A stretch of 52,320 nucleotides of DNA from Actinacidiphila cocklensis (lineage in GTDB: Bacteria > Actinomycetota > Actinomycetes > Streptomycetales > Streptomycetaceae): positions 1 to 52,320 of the forward strand of contig NZ_CAJSLV010000077.1 of NCBI RefSeq assembly GCF_907177275.1. The letters run 5' to 3'. Position 1 is the stretch's first letter. Each line of letters begins with the position of its first letter. Both the position numbers and the translations under genes were made by a program. The notes under the pieces were generated by a model. The model was not told where the DNA came from. It saw nothing but the letters and a program-made list of their open reading frames with translations, and did not search any database. Shown here in pieces: positions 7,576 to 16,471 of the stretch.

Positions 7576-9834
7576 GTGCCCCGCTTCAGCGTCATCGTGC
7601 CCGTTTACCACGTGCAGGCCTATCTGCACGCCTGCCTGGACTCCGTGCTCGGCCAGTCGTTCGGCGACTTCGAGCTGATCGTGGTGGACGACTGCTCGCC
7701 GGACGGCAGCGGCGAGATCGCCGACGCCTACGCGGCCCGCGACCGCCGGGTGAGCGTCCTGCACCTCGCCGACAACGTCGGCCTGGGCATGGCCCGCAAC
7801 GCCGGCCTCGCCCGGGCCACCGGCGACTACGTGCTCTTCCTGGACAGCGACGACACCTACGCGCCGGGCGCACTGCAGGCCATCGCGGCCAGGATCGACC
7901 GGACCGGCCGCCCCGACCTGCTGATCTTCGACTACGACCGCACGTACTGGAACGGCGAGGCGGAGCGCAACCAGTTCAGCGCGCTGCTGGCCCGGACCGG
8001 CCCGCAGGTCTTCTCGCTCGACCAGCACCCCGGCCTGCTGCGGCTGATCATGGTCGCCTGGAACAAGGCCTACCGGCGGGACTTCCTCGACAAGGTCGGG
8101 GTGGCCTTCCCCGCCGGCTACTACGAGGACACCCCGTGGACGTACCCGCTGCTGATGGCCGCGGAGACGATCGCGCTGCTCGACCAGGTGTGCGTGCACT
8201 ACCGGCAGCGCCGCAAGAGAGGCATCCTGCACACCACCAGCCGGCGGCACTTCGAGATCTTCAAGCAGTACGACCTGCTCTTCGCCTTCCTCGACGGCCG
8301 CCCCGACCTGGAGCGCTGGCGCACGGTGCTCTTCCGCCGGATGCTCGACCACCTGACCACGGTCTTCAACCTGCCCGACCGGCTGCCCAGATCGTCCCGC
8401 CCCGAGTACTTCAGGCGCTGCCGCGCCCAGTACCGCAAACTGCGGCCCGAGGGCTTCGACTTCGCGCTGAGCCGGCGCAGCGGGGTGCGCTACCTGCTGG
8501 TCGCGCTCGGCGCCCGGCGCACCTTCCAGGCGCTCGGCGCCCTCCACCGGCTGCGGCTGCGCACGGCGCAGCGGGCCAGGGCGGCGGGCGGGCGGCTGCG
8601 GGCCGGGGTCCTGCACGCGTACTACCTGGCGCAGCGGCGCCGGCCGCTGGACCCCGACCTCGCGGTCTTCTCCGCCTACTGGGACCGCGGTTACGCCTGC
8701 AACCCGGCCGCCGTCGAGGGCACGCTGCGCGAGATCGCCCCGCACATGCGCACCGCGTGGGTCACCACCGAGGAGTACGCGCACACCCTGCCGCCCGGTG
8801 TCACCCGGCTGCAACCCGGCTCGGCCGCCTACTGGAAGGCCATGGCCCGGGCGTCGTACCTGGTCAGCAACGTCAACTTCCACCACCGCTACGCCAAGCG
8901 GCCAGGACAGACCAACGTGCAGACCCACCACGGCACCCCGCTCAAGCACATGGGCGTCGACCTGCTCCAACACCCCGCCGCCGCACACGGCTTGGACTTC
9001 GAGCGGATGCTGCGGCACGTCGACCGCTGGGACTACAGCGTCTCGGCGAGCCGGCACTCCAGCCTGGTCTGGGAGCGCGCCTACCCGGCCGCCTTCACGT
9101 GCCTGGAGTACGGCCAGCCGCGCACCGACGTCTTCCACCGGGCCACCCCCGAGGAGGTGCTCGCGCTGCGCGACGGCCTCGGCATCCCCCGCACCGCGAC
9201 GGCGCTGCTGTACGCGCCCACCCACCGCGACTACCAGAGCGGTTTCCTGCCGGCGATCGACCTGCCGCGGCTCGCGGAGGAGTTGGGGCCGGGGGTGGTG
9301 CTGCTGCTGCGCACGCACTACTTCTACCCGCCCGGGGACGCGGCGGGCACGGCGGGCACAGCGGGCACAGCCCACCCGCGGATCATCGACGTGTCGGGGC
9401 ACCCCTCGGCGGAGGAGCTGTGCCTGGCATCCGACGGGCTCATCACCGACTACTCGTCCCTGATGTTCGACTACGCGGGCCTCGACCGGCCGATCGTGCT
9501 GCACACCGCGGACTGGGACACCTACCGGGCCACCCGGGGCGTGTACTTCGACGTCACCGCGCACCCGCCGGGGCCCGTCGCCCGCACCCAGGAGGAGCTG
9601 ACCGACATCCTCGCCACCGGCTCCTGGTCAGGCCCGCGCTCGGCCCAGCTCCGCGCCGCCTTCCGCGCCCGCTTCTGCCCCTACGACGACGGGCACGCGG
9701 CGGAGCGCGTCGTGCGCCGCGTCTTCCTCCGGGAGGACGGGGGGTTGCCGGCCGTCGTCCCCCTCCCCGACCGCCACCCGACGGCTCCGCCGCGCCCTCT
9801 CCCGACCCGCCCGGCCGCGCGCCCTCTTCCCTGA
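7576..9834 (+). CDS. Bifunctional GT2 glycosyltransferase / CDP-glycerol-type glycerophosphotransferase
   Basis: About 752 residues from GTG 7576, chosen because the protein then begins VPRFSVIVPVY, matching the start of its paralogue on the minus strand; an in-frame GTG at 7546 would add 10 residues. Residues ~1-220 are a GT-A family 2 domain with VVDDCSPDGS and the metal-binding FLDSDD. From about residue 365 a TagF/TagB-type domain follows, with HGTPLKHMG (~453), YAPTHRDY (~546) and TDYSSLMFDY (~625), the motifs of enzymes that transfer glycerol-phosphate or ribitol-phosphate from CDP-alditols to teichoic acid chains. A short AGT repeat (9346-9372) interrupts the C-terminal domain. It should act at the cytoplasmic face of the membrane. 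The donor alditol is not determinable from sequence. Confidence 0.9.
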   Translation: MPRFSVIVPVYHVQAYLHACLDSVLGQSFGDFELIVVDDCSPDGSGEIADAYAARDRRVSVLHLADNVGLGMARNAGLARATGDYVLFLDSDDTYAPGALQAIAARIDRTGRPDLLIFDYDRTYWNGEAERNQFSALLARTGPQVFSLDQHPGLLRLIMVAWNKAYRRDFLDKVGVAFPAGYYEDTPWTYPLLMAAETIALLDQVCVHYRQRRKRGILHTTSRRHFEIFKQYDLLFAFLDGRPDLERWRTVLFRRMLDHLTTVFNLPDRLPRSSRPEYFRRCRAQYRKLRPEGFDFALSRRSGVRYLLVALGARRTFQALGALHRLRLRTAQRARAAGGRLRAGVLHAYYLAQRRRPLDPDLAVFSAYWDRGYACNPAAVEGTLREIAPHMRTAWVTTEEYAHTLPPGVTRLQPGSAAYWKAMARASYLVSNVNFHHRYAKRPGQTNVQTHHGTPLKHMGVDLLQHPAAAHGLDFERMLRHVDRWDYSVSASRHSSLVWERAYPAAFTCLEYGQPRTDVFHRATPEEVLALRDGLGIPRTATALLYAPTHRDYQSGFLPAIDLPRLAEELGPGVVLLLRTHYFYPPGDAAGTAGTAGTAHPRIIDVSGHPSAEELCLASDGLITDYSSLMFDYAGLDRPIVLHTADWDTYRATRGVYFDVTAHPPGPVARTQEELTDILATGSWSGPRSAQLRAAFRARFCPYDDGHAAERVVRRVFLREDGGLPAVVPLPDRHPTAPPRPLPTRPAARPLP

Positions 9835-9876
9835 GGGGCCCCCGAGGGGGCGCCTGGGGAGGCGCCTGAGGAGGGT

Positions 9877-9950
9877 GCCCCTTGCGGTGGCGCCGCGCCT
9901 TTCCCGCCGTTCGGGCTGGTCGCGCAGACCGGCGACGCACCGCAAGGGGC
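9877..9950. terminator. Inverted repeat between convergent TagF-like genes
   Basis: GCCCCTTGCGGTG (9877-9889) and CACCGCAAGGGGC (9938-9950) are perfect 13-bp complements with a 48-nt loop. They sit midway in the 137-bp gap between two genes that converge tail to tail. Smaller GC hairpins (GGCGCC-rich, about 9849-9866) lie nearby. A bidirectional terminator is the likely role. The same sequence type (C-CCCTTGCGGT) recurs near 2300, so it may be a dispersed repeat. Confidence 0.55.
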
Positions 9951-9971
9951 GGTCCCCCACCCCGACGGGAG

Positions 9972-12224
9972 TCACATCGCGGGGGCCGGGGACGGGTCGG
10001 CGAGGGCCGAAGGCGCAGGAGCGGGGTACCGGTCCGGGAGGGGGCGGTACGGGAGGAGCCCCTCCTCGTGGAGGAACACCCGCCGCACGACCCGCTCGGC
10101 GGCGAGCCCGTCGTCGTAAGAGCAGAACCTCTCCCGAAAAGCCGCGCGCAGCGCACTGGCCGGGGCGCCCTCCCACGCACCGCCGCGGAAGACCTCGGCC
10201 AGGGACGCCTCGTCGTGGGCGACGGCCCCCGGCGTCTCGCCGGCCCGCCCCGACAGCAGGTCGAAGTAGACCCCGCGGGCGGCCCGGTAGGCCGCCCAGT
10301 CCGCCGCGTGGACGACGATCGGCCGGTCGAGGTTGGCGTAGTCGAACATCAGCGACGAGAAGTCGGTGACCAGCGCGTCGGAGGCGAGGCACAGCTCCTC
10401 CACGCACGGGTGCGAGGACACGTCCACGACCGCCCCGGCCAGATGCAGCGCTTCGAGCTGCGGGCTCTGCCCGTAGAAGTAGTGCGCCCGCACCAGCAGC
10501 GTGTAGCCGGGTCCCAGCTCGCCCGCGAGGCGTTCCAGGTCCAGCGGGAGGACGAACTCCCGCTCGTAGTCACGGTGGGTGGGCGCGTAGAGGATCGCCG
10601 TCGTGCCGGGTGCGAGCCCCAGCGCCTGGCGGGCGCGGCGGACGTCGTCGGGTCCCGAGGTGTAGAAGACGTCGTTGCGCGGGTAGCCGCTGGGCAGCGT
10701 GCGGTAGCCGCTGGGGTAGACCCGGTCGAAGACCTCCGCCGAGTGCTGGTTGGCGACGAGCGAGTAGTCCCACTGGTCGGCGTGGTCGAGCAGCCGGCCG
10801 AAGCTCATCCCCTTGCCGACCGCGGGCCTGGCCCGCAGGTCCATGCCCATGTGCTTGAGCGGCGTGCCGTGGTGCGTCTGCGTGTACGTCTGCTCGGGCC
10901 GCTTGGTGACGTTCCCGGTGAAGTTCGCGTTGTTGACCAGGTGGCCGGCCCTGGCCAGGACGTCCCAGTAGCGCCGGGAGTTGACGACGACGTGGTCGAC
11001 GCCGGGCGGCAGCGCGTCCCGGTCGCGCCTGTTGACGACCCACACGCCGTGCAGGTGCGGTGCGATCTCCGCCGCCTTGCGGTAGATCGCGGCCGGGTTG
11101 CAGGACACCCCGCGGTTCCAGTAGGCGGCGTAGAGGACCAGGTTCGGGTCGACGGGCCGGCGCAGCCGCATCCGGTAGTAGCGCTGGTAGAGCGCGCGGG
11201 CCAGGCCGTTCCTGCGTGCCCTGGCGTTCTTGGCGATCCGCACGGCCAGTGCCCGCGCGCCCAGCGCCGCCCGGTAGCGGCCGTAGGAGCCGGTGCCCGC
11301 GGCCCTGACCCAGCGGGCCTCCTTCGGCTCGGGCGCGGTCCAGCCGGCCGGGCGGTGGTCGGTGAGCAGCCGGCCGGCCCCGCGGACGAAGCCGGGTGCG
11401 GCGTCCGGGCTGAGCCGGTCCTCGCCGACGGCCATCAGCACCGCGGCCATCTGCCCGTACAGCGCGGCCCGCGCGGCCTCCCCCGGCAGGTCGGGGTCGG
11501 CGAACAGCTCGGCGTAGCGGTCGAGTACGGCCAGGTGGTGGGCGCCGCGGGTGGTGGTGAGGCTGCCGGAGCGGCGCTTGCGCCAGCGCACGCACACCCG
11601 GTCGAGGCAGGCGACGCGCCCCGCCGCGGTGAGCAGCCGGGTGGCGACGGCGACGTCGGCGTAGGGGGCGTCGCCGAACGCGAAGCCGTGGGAGGTCCAG
11701 AAGTCCCTGCGCACCGCGCGGTTCCAGGCGGCCGGGTAGCAGGCCAGGCAGTCGGGGAGGTCAGCGGCGGTGAAGACGCGCTCTCCCGCGGCGGCCAGGA
11801 AGTCGCCGTCGCCGCTCTCCTGGACGTTCTCCCACACGGTGAAGCGCTCGTGGTCGAAGAGCAGCACGTCGGGGTCGCCGGTGCGGCCGAGCCTGGTGTC
11901 GAGGGCGGCGAGCGTGCCGGGCGCCATGAGGTCGTCGGCGTCCAGGAAGAGCAGGTAGTCGCCGGTGGCGCGGGCGGCGCCTGCGTCCCTGGCCTTCCCG
12001 GTGCCGCCGGTGCGGTCCAGGCGCACCGGGACGACCCGGGGGTCGGCGGCCGCGAGGTCGGCGATGATCGCGCCGCACGCGTCGGGTGAGGCGTCGTCCA
12101 CAACGATCACCTCGACGTCGCCGCCGGACCGGTCGAGTCCCGACTGGTCGAGCACGGACTCCAGGCAGGGGCGCAGGAAGCCCTGCGCGCGGTAGGCGGG
12201 AACGACGACGCTGAAACGTGGCAT
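9972..12224 (-). CDS. Bifunctional GT2 glycosyltransferase / CDP-glycerol-type glycerophosphotransferase (paralogue)
   Basis: About 750 residues from the ATG at 12224, giving MPRFSVVVPAY; AGG lies 6 nt upstream. ATG 12230 is two codons earlier. The architecture is the same as the 7576-9834 gene: N-terminal GT2 domain with VVDDASPD and FLDADD (~93), then the polymerase-type domain with HGTPLKHMG (~451), YAPTHRDYE (~545) and TDFSSLMFDY (~619). The two proteins are clear paralogues, nearly equal in length and arranged convergently. Transcribed opposite to the rest of the locus, it has its own upstream region shared with the 1182-residue enzyme. A role in making a poly(alditol phosphate) wall polymer is inferred from the domains; acceptor and linkage are unknown. 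Confidence 0.9.
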   Translation of the reverse strand: MPRFSVVVPAYRAQGFLRPCLESVLDQSGLDRSGGDVEVIVVDDASPDACGAIIADLAAADPRVVPVRLDRTGGTGKARDAGAARATGDYLLFLDADDLMAPGTLAALDTRLGRTGDPDVLLFDHERFTVWENVQESGDGDFLAAAGERVFTAADLPDCLACYPAAWNRAVRRDFWTSHGFAFGDAPYADVAVATRLLTAAGRVACLDRVCVRWRKRRSGSLTTTRGAHHLAVLDRYAELFADPDLPGEAARAALYGQMAAVLMAVGEDRLSPDAAPGFVRGAGRLLTDHRPAGWTAPEPKEARWVRAAGTGSYGRYRAALGARALAVRIAKNARARRNGLARALYQRYYRMRLRRPVDPNLVLYAAYWNRGVSCNPAAIYRKAAEIAPHLHGVWVVNRRDRDALPPGVDHVVVNSRRYWDVLARAGHLVNNANFTGNVTKRPEQTYTQTHHGTPLKHMGMDLRARPAVGKGMSFGRLLDHADQWDYSLVANQHSAEVFDRVYPSGYRTLPSGYPRNDVFYTSGPDDVRRARQALGLAPGTTAILYAPTHRDYEREFVLPLDLERLAGELGPGYTLLVRAHYFYGQSPQLEALHLAGAVVDVSSHPCVEELCLASDALVTDFSSLMFDYANLDRPIVVHAADWAAYRAARGVYFDLLSGRAGETPGAVAHDEASLAEVFRGGAWEGAPASALRAAFRERFCSYDDGLAAERVVRRVFLHEEGLLPYRPLPDRYPAPAPSALADPSPAPAM

Positions 12225-12411
12225 GACCATCCTGGACAGATCGGTGGTTACCGGCAGGGATAACGTCCGAGGGTAATTGGCCGCGCACGCTGTGTCGATC
12301 CGCGGGGTCGTGTCGCTCGTTCGGCCTACCTTCGGTGACCGCTGCGGGCGCGGCGAGTTGAACACACGGCATGGTCTGCCACCGCCGTCCCGAAAGGAGC
12401 GTTGTCCCCCC
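12225..12411. promoter_or_regulatory. Divergent promoter region between two TagF-like genes
   Basis: A 187-bp gap from which the minus-strand 750-aa gene and the plus-strand 1182-aa gene diverge, so both promoters should lie here. A short inverted repeat, GTTA (12247-12250) and TAAC (12261-12264), and the AT-richer GGGTAATTGG (about 12271-12280) stand out. An AGGAG at 12395-12399 is the ribosome-binding site of the plus-strand gene. No -35/-10 pair can be fixed by eye. Confidence 0.35.
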
Positions 12412-15400
12412 ATGACGCCCCGCCTGACCGTCGTCGTCCCCGTCTACAACGTCGAGCAGTACCTGGAGGAGTGCCTGCGGTCGATCGCAGCGCAGACACT
12501 GGCCGAGCTCGACGTGGTCATGGTGGACGACGGTTCGACGGACACCAGCGCGGACATCGCGCAGGCGTTCGCCGCCCGCGACCCGCGCTTCCGGCTGGTC
12601 GCCCAGGACAACGGCGGCCTCGGCCACGCCCGCAACACCGGTGCGCGCAACGCCGATCCCGCGACGCCGTACCTGACGTTCGCCGACAGCGACGACGTGC
12701 TGCCGCCGCGCGCGTACGAGCAGCTGACCGGCCTGCTCGACCGGTCCGGCTCGGACTTCGCCACCGGGAACGTCTACCGGCTGACGACGGCGGGACGCAG
12801 CCAGGCCTGGCAGCACCGCGGCATGACGAGAACCGTCAGCCGCACCCACATCACCCGCGACCTGGGCCTGCTGTCCGACCGGGTGGCCTGGAACAAGGTC
12901 TTCCGCCGCGCCTTCTGGGACAAGCACGGCCTCGCCTTCCCCGAAGGGGTGCTGTACGAGGACACGCCGCTGACGATCCCGGCGCACTTCCTCGCCGACG
13001 CCGTCGACGTCCTCCACGAGCACGTGTACTACTGGCGGATCAGGGAGGGCTCGATCACCCGGCGGCGCACCGACGTCAAGGGCGTACGCGACCGGATCGC
13101 GGCCGTCGACGGGGTCTCGCGCTTCCTCGCCGACCCGGCCAACACCCGCTGGAGCGGCCACAAGCGGGACTACGACCGGTCGGTGCTCACCGACGACCTG
13201 CTGTACTTCATCGAGGCCCTGCCGATGGCGGGACCCGAATACCACCGGGTCTTCATGGACCGCGCGGGCGACTACCTCAGCCGCGTCGACCCCGCGCTCT
13301 ACCCGGGGCTGCCGGTGGAGCTGCGGCTGCGCTGGGAGCTGATCAGGGAGGGCCGGCTCGACGACCTGCTGACGGTGCTCGGCCACGAACGGCAGGGCGG
13401 CCGAACGGTCTTCGACCTCGCCGGGCTGCCGCTGCGCAAGCGGGCCGTCGTCGTACGCCCCGACGGGTCGCCGGTGCCGCTGTCCCGGGCGGCGACCGCG
13501 ACCGGCGCCACCGACCTGCCGGTCGTCGCGCGGCTGCGGGACCTGGAGTGGCGGGACGGCAAGCTGGTGCTCAAGGGCTACGCCTACATCCGCAACGTCG
13601 ACGCCCGCACCCGGCGCTCCTCGCTCAAGACCGCGGTCGCCACCTGCGGGCGGCGCAGGCTGCTGCTGCCGGTGCGCACGGTGCGGGCCGCCGACGTCAC
13701 CGACGAGCAGGCGCAGGAGCGCCACTGCTACGACTGGTCGGGATTCGAGATCACCGTCGACCCGGCGCGGCTGCGCACCGACGGCGGCTGGAAGCCGGCG
13801 CAGTGGCGGATCGGCATCGTGGTGGCGGGCGGTGCCGCGGTCCGCCCGGCCGCGCTGCGCGCCGCGGAGGCGGGTGCGGGCTCCTCGCCGGTGCCCTTCC
13901 CGCTGGACGACGACACCCGGCTGGTGCCCTGGTACAAGGACGGCCGCCTGCACCTGTCGGTCGAGCCGGTCACCCGCCGGCTGACCGCCCACCGCCCGTC
14001 CGACGACGGCCTGCTGCACCTCGACCTCGCGGTCCGCGACCGCACCCTGCCGGTGGCCGCGCGGCTCACCCAGCAGGCGACCGGCGCCGTCCTCGACTAC
14101 CCGCTGACCCCGGCTGAGGGCTCCGGCGGCAGCGCGGGCTGGACGTCGCTGTCCGCCGGCTTGGTGCTCGCCGACCTGGGCGGGGCGCGGCCCCCGATGT
14201 CCGGGCTGCCGAAGGAGGTCGCCCCGGAGACGACGGCGACCTGGACCGCGGAGGCCGTCTTCCCCGACGGCGGCACCGCCCGCTTCAGCCTGGACCGCGA
14301 CCTGCCCCCTGGCCGCTACGCCCTGCCGCCCGACGAGCGCCTCGGCGAGCCGCGCCCCCGCGAGCTGTCCGTCGAGGGCACCGCGGCCGGCAACCTCGTC
14401 CTGCGCGACCGCACGCCGCAGGCCGTCGCCGACGCCCTCTCCTTCACCCCCGACGGGAACCTCCTCGTCTCCGGCGAACTCCCCCCGGCCGCCGCGGCCG
14501 CCCCGGGCGTGCGGCTGGTGCTGCGGCACGGCACGTACGCGGCCGAGACCGGCGCCGAGGTCGTCGCCGCGGAGGACCGCGGGCGGTTCTCCGCTGCCGT
14601 GGACGTCGGGGCGCTGCCGCACGCCGGGCGCTGGTACCTGCACCTGCGGGCCGGCGGCACGGACACCCCCGTACGGGTCGCGCCGAAGGCGATGGCCGCG
14701 CTGCCGCTCGAAGCGGCGGTCAGCGAGGGGTCCCGGCCGCTGCAACTGGACCGCCGCTTCCACGACCACCTGTTCGTGGCCGCCGGCTCCGCCGTCCCCG
14801 CCGCGGACCGCGGCCCGTACCGGCAGCGGATGCTGCGCGAGCGGCGCTACCCCGTGCTGGCCCGCCGCGAGCTGACCGGCACCGTCCTCTACAGCAGCTT
14901 CGACGGCCGCCGCTGCGACGACTCGCCGCGTGCCGTGCACGAGGAACTGGTGCGGCGCGGTACGGCGCTGGACCACGTGTGGGTGGTCGCCGACCGTACG
15001 ACGCCGGTACCGGCCGCCGCCCGGCCCGTGGTGCTCGGCAGCCACGCCTGGTACGAGGCGCTGGCCCGCAGCCGGCACATCGTCACCAACACCCACCTGC
15101 CCGCCTTCTTCCGGCGCCGGGTCGGCCAGCACGTCGTGCAGACCTGGCACGGCACCCCCGTCAAGCGCTTCGGCCAGGACCTGGCGGGCACCCTGTGCGC
15201 CGACCTCACCCACATGTGGCCGCAGCCGCGGCTCGGCGGCCAGTGGACCGTCCTGCTGTCGCCCAGCGCGCAGAGCACCCCGGTGCTGCGCAGCGCCCTG
15301 GCCTTCGACGGCGAGGTCGCCGAGACCGGGCTGCCGCGCACCGACCTGCTCAGCGGCGAGGACCGCGACAAGGTCGCCGAGGACGTACGCGCCCGGCTCG

Positions 15401-15960
15401 GCCTGCCGCCCGGGCGCACGGTGGTGCTGTACGCGCCGACCGTCCGCGACGACGAGGCCTACGACGCCGCCCACCAGCGGCTGCACCTGGCCGCCGACCT
15501 GGCCGCGCTGGAGGCGGAACTCGGGGCCACCCATGTGCTGCTGGTGCGCGCGCACCCGCTGGTCGCCGACACCGTGCCCGCGGACGGCGGCTTCGTACGG
15601 GACGTGTCGGGCCACCCGGATCTGGCGGAACTGCTGCTCGCCGCCGACGTCCTGGTCACCGACTACTCCTCGCTGCTCGCCGACTTCGCCGTCACCGGCC
15701 GCCCGATCCTGCTGCACACCCCCGACCTCGCCCACATGCGGGACACCCTGCGCGGCTTCGCCTTCGACTTCGAGGCGCAGGCGCCGGGGCCGCTGCTGGC
15801 GACCACGCAGGAGCTGGCGGCGGCGCTGCGCGACCCCGCCGCGGCGGCCTCGCCGCACGGCGCGGCATATGACGCGTTCAGGGCCGCCTTCTGCCATCTG
15901 GACGACGGCCGAGCCGCCTCCCGCGTGGCGGACCTGATTCTGCGCGGACCGCGCATCTGA
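12412..15960 (+). CDS. Large bifunctional GT2 / TagF-type glycerophosphotransferase (1182 aa)
   Basis: ATG 12412 follows AGGAG (12395-12399). Residues ~1-220 are a GT2 domain with VVVPVYNVEQYL, VDDGSTDTS and FADSDD. A long middle region (~350-800) looks beta-rich and is not a domain I recognise; it contains repeated short acidic/aromatic blocks such as LVPWYKDGRLHL. The C-terminal third (~827-1182) is a TagF-like domain: YSSFDGR, WHGTPVKRFG (~914), YAPTVRDDE and TDYSSLLADF (~1083). In the catalytic motifs it differs from the two ~750-residue paralogues (HGTPVK against HGTPLK, YAPTVRD against YAPTHRD), so it probably belongs to a different subgroup. It should be a membrane-surface polymerase or primase of the wall polymer. 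Confidence 0.9.
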   Translation: MTPRLTVVVPVYNVEQYLEECLRSIAAQTLAELDVVMVDDGSTDTSADIAQAFAARDPRFRLVAQDNGGLGHARNTGARNADPATPYLTFADSDDVLPPRAYEQLTGLLDRSGSDFATGNVYRLTTAGRSQAWQHRGMTRTVSRTHITRDLGLLSDRVAWNKVFRRAFWDKHGLAFPEGVLYEDTPLTIPAHFLADAVDVLHEHVYYWRIREGSITRRRTDVKGVRDRIAAVDGVSRFLADPANTRWSGHKRDYDRSVLTDDLLYFIEALPMAGPEYHRVFMDRAGDYLSRVDPALYPGLPVELRLRWELIREGRLDDLLTVLGHERQGGRTVFDLAGLPLRKRAVVVRPDGSPVPLSRAATATGATDLPVVARLRDLEWRDGKLVLKGYAYIRNVDARTRRSSLKTAVATCGRRRLLLPVRTVRAADVTDEQAQERHCYDWSGFEITVDPARLRTDGGWKPAQWRIGIVVAGGAAVRPAALRAAEAGAGSSPVPFPLDDDTRLVPWYKDGRLHLSVEPVTRRLTAHRPSDDGLLHLDLAVRDRTLPVAARLTQQATGAVLDYPLTPAEGSGGSAGWTSLSAGLVLADLGGARPPMSGLPKEVAPETTATWTAEAVFPDGGTARFSLDRDLPPGRYALPPDERLGEPRPRELSVEGTAAGNLVLRDRTPQAVADALSFTPDGNLLVSGELPPAAAAAPGVRLVLRHGTYAAETGAEVVAAEDRGRFSAAVDVGALPHAGRWYLHLRAGGTDTPVRVAPKAMAALPLEAAVSEGSRPLQLDRRFHDHLFVAAGSAVPAADRGPYRQRMLRERRYPVLARRELTGTVLYSSFDGRRCDDSPRAVHEELVRRGTALDHVWVVADRTTPVPAAARPVVLGSHAWYEALARSRHIVTNTHLPAFFRRRVGQHVVQTWHGTPVKRFGQDLAGTLCADLTHMWPQPRLGGQWTVLLSPSAQSTPVLRSALAFDGEVAETGLPRTDLLSGEDRDKVAEDVRARLGLPPGRTVVLYAPTVRDDEAYDAAHQRLHLAADLAALEAELGATHVLLVRAHPLVADTVPADGGFVRDVSGHPDLAELLLAADVLVTDYSSLLADFAVTGRPILLHTPDLAHMRDTLRGFAFDFEAQAPGPLLATTQELAAALRDPAAAASPHGAAYDAFRAAFCHLDDGRAASRVADLILRGPRI

Positions 15961-15966
15961 TGAAAC

Positions 15967-16001
15967 GGGGCCGGCAGGGCGGCCCGCGCACTGCCGGCCC
16001 C
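15967..16001 (+). terminator. Candidate terminator after the 1182-aa enzyme
   Basis: GGGGCCGGCAG (15967-15977) and CTGCCGGCCCC (15991-16001) form an 11-bp perfect stem with a 13-nt loop, 6 bp after the stop codon. There is no U-tract, as is common in Streptomyces. It separates the large enzyme from the next, tightly coupled gene chain. Confidence 0.6.
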
Positions 16002-16010
16002 CCGGCAGCG

Positions 16011-16038
16011 GAACAAGAACAAGAACGAGAACGAGACC
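16011..16038 (+). repeat. Purine-rich hexamer repeat in leader
   Basis: GAAC followed by AAGAAC, AAGAAC, GAGAAC and GAGACC in direct succession (16011-16038). This unstructured purine-rich tract sits between the hairpin at 15967-16001 and the AGGAGG (16071-16076) of the DUF2304 gene. It could keep the leader single-stranded or be a simple replication-slippage repeat. Confidence 0.6.
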
Positions 16039-16084
16039 AACGGAAAGCCGGAACGACCCGCAGGACCCCCAGGAGGCCTCCACC

Positions 16085-16471
16085 GTGCACCTGTCCGTGA
16101 TCACCTCGCTCACCGGACTGGCCCTGCTGGGCTGCATTCTGGAGCTGCTGCGCCGGCACCAGCTGCGCGAGAAGTACGCGGCGCTGTGGCTCGCGGTGGG
16201 CTCCGCGGTGGTGCCGCTCGGGCTGTTCCCGCAGATGCTCGACTCGCTGGCCCGCGGCCTGGGCATCATGTCGGGCGCCAGCCTGGTGCTCTTCGCCGGC
16301 ATCGTGCTGCTGCTCCTGGTGTGCCTCCACCTGAGCTGGGAGTCCAGCCGTCTGGAGGAGGAGACGAGGACGCTCGCCGAGGAGATCGCGCTGATCAGGG
16401 CGGCGCTGGACGAACAGAACCGGCCGGCCGCGGTGGCGGCGGCCCGCCGCGCGGAGGGCGGCGCCGGATGA
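16085..16471 (+). CDS. DUF2304 family small membrane protein
   Basis: A 128-residue protein from GTG 16085, 8 nt after a perfect AGGAGG. It has three hydrophobic segments (about residues 4-20, 34-50 and 62-80), and a charged, coiled-coil-like C-terminal tail (SSRLEEETRTLAEEIALI). Length and pattern fit DUF2304, a family usually encoded beside GT2 polyprenol-phosphate sugar synthases. The stop overlaps the start of exactly such a gene (ATGA at 16468). A membrane-anchoring or accessory role for the glycosyltransferase is inferred from this conserved pairing, not shown. Confidence 0.8.
   Translation: MHLSVITSLTGLALLGCILELLRRHQLREKYAALWLAVGSAVVPLGLFPQMLDSLARGLGIMSGASLVLFAGIVLLLLVCLHLSWESSRLEEETRTLAEEIALIRAALDEQNRPAAVAAARRAEGGAG

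Noticed and set aside
7519..9564. Open frame of 681 codons on the minus strand opposite the first TagF-like gene
   Set aside because: Shadow of the real gene; composition is Val/Gly/Arg/Gln-rich without motifs.
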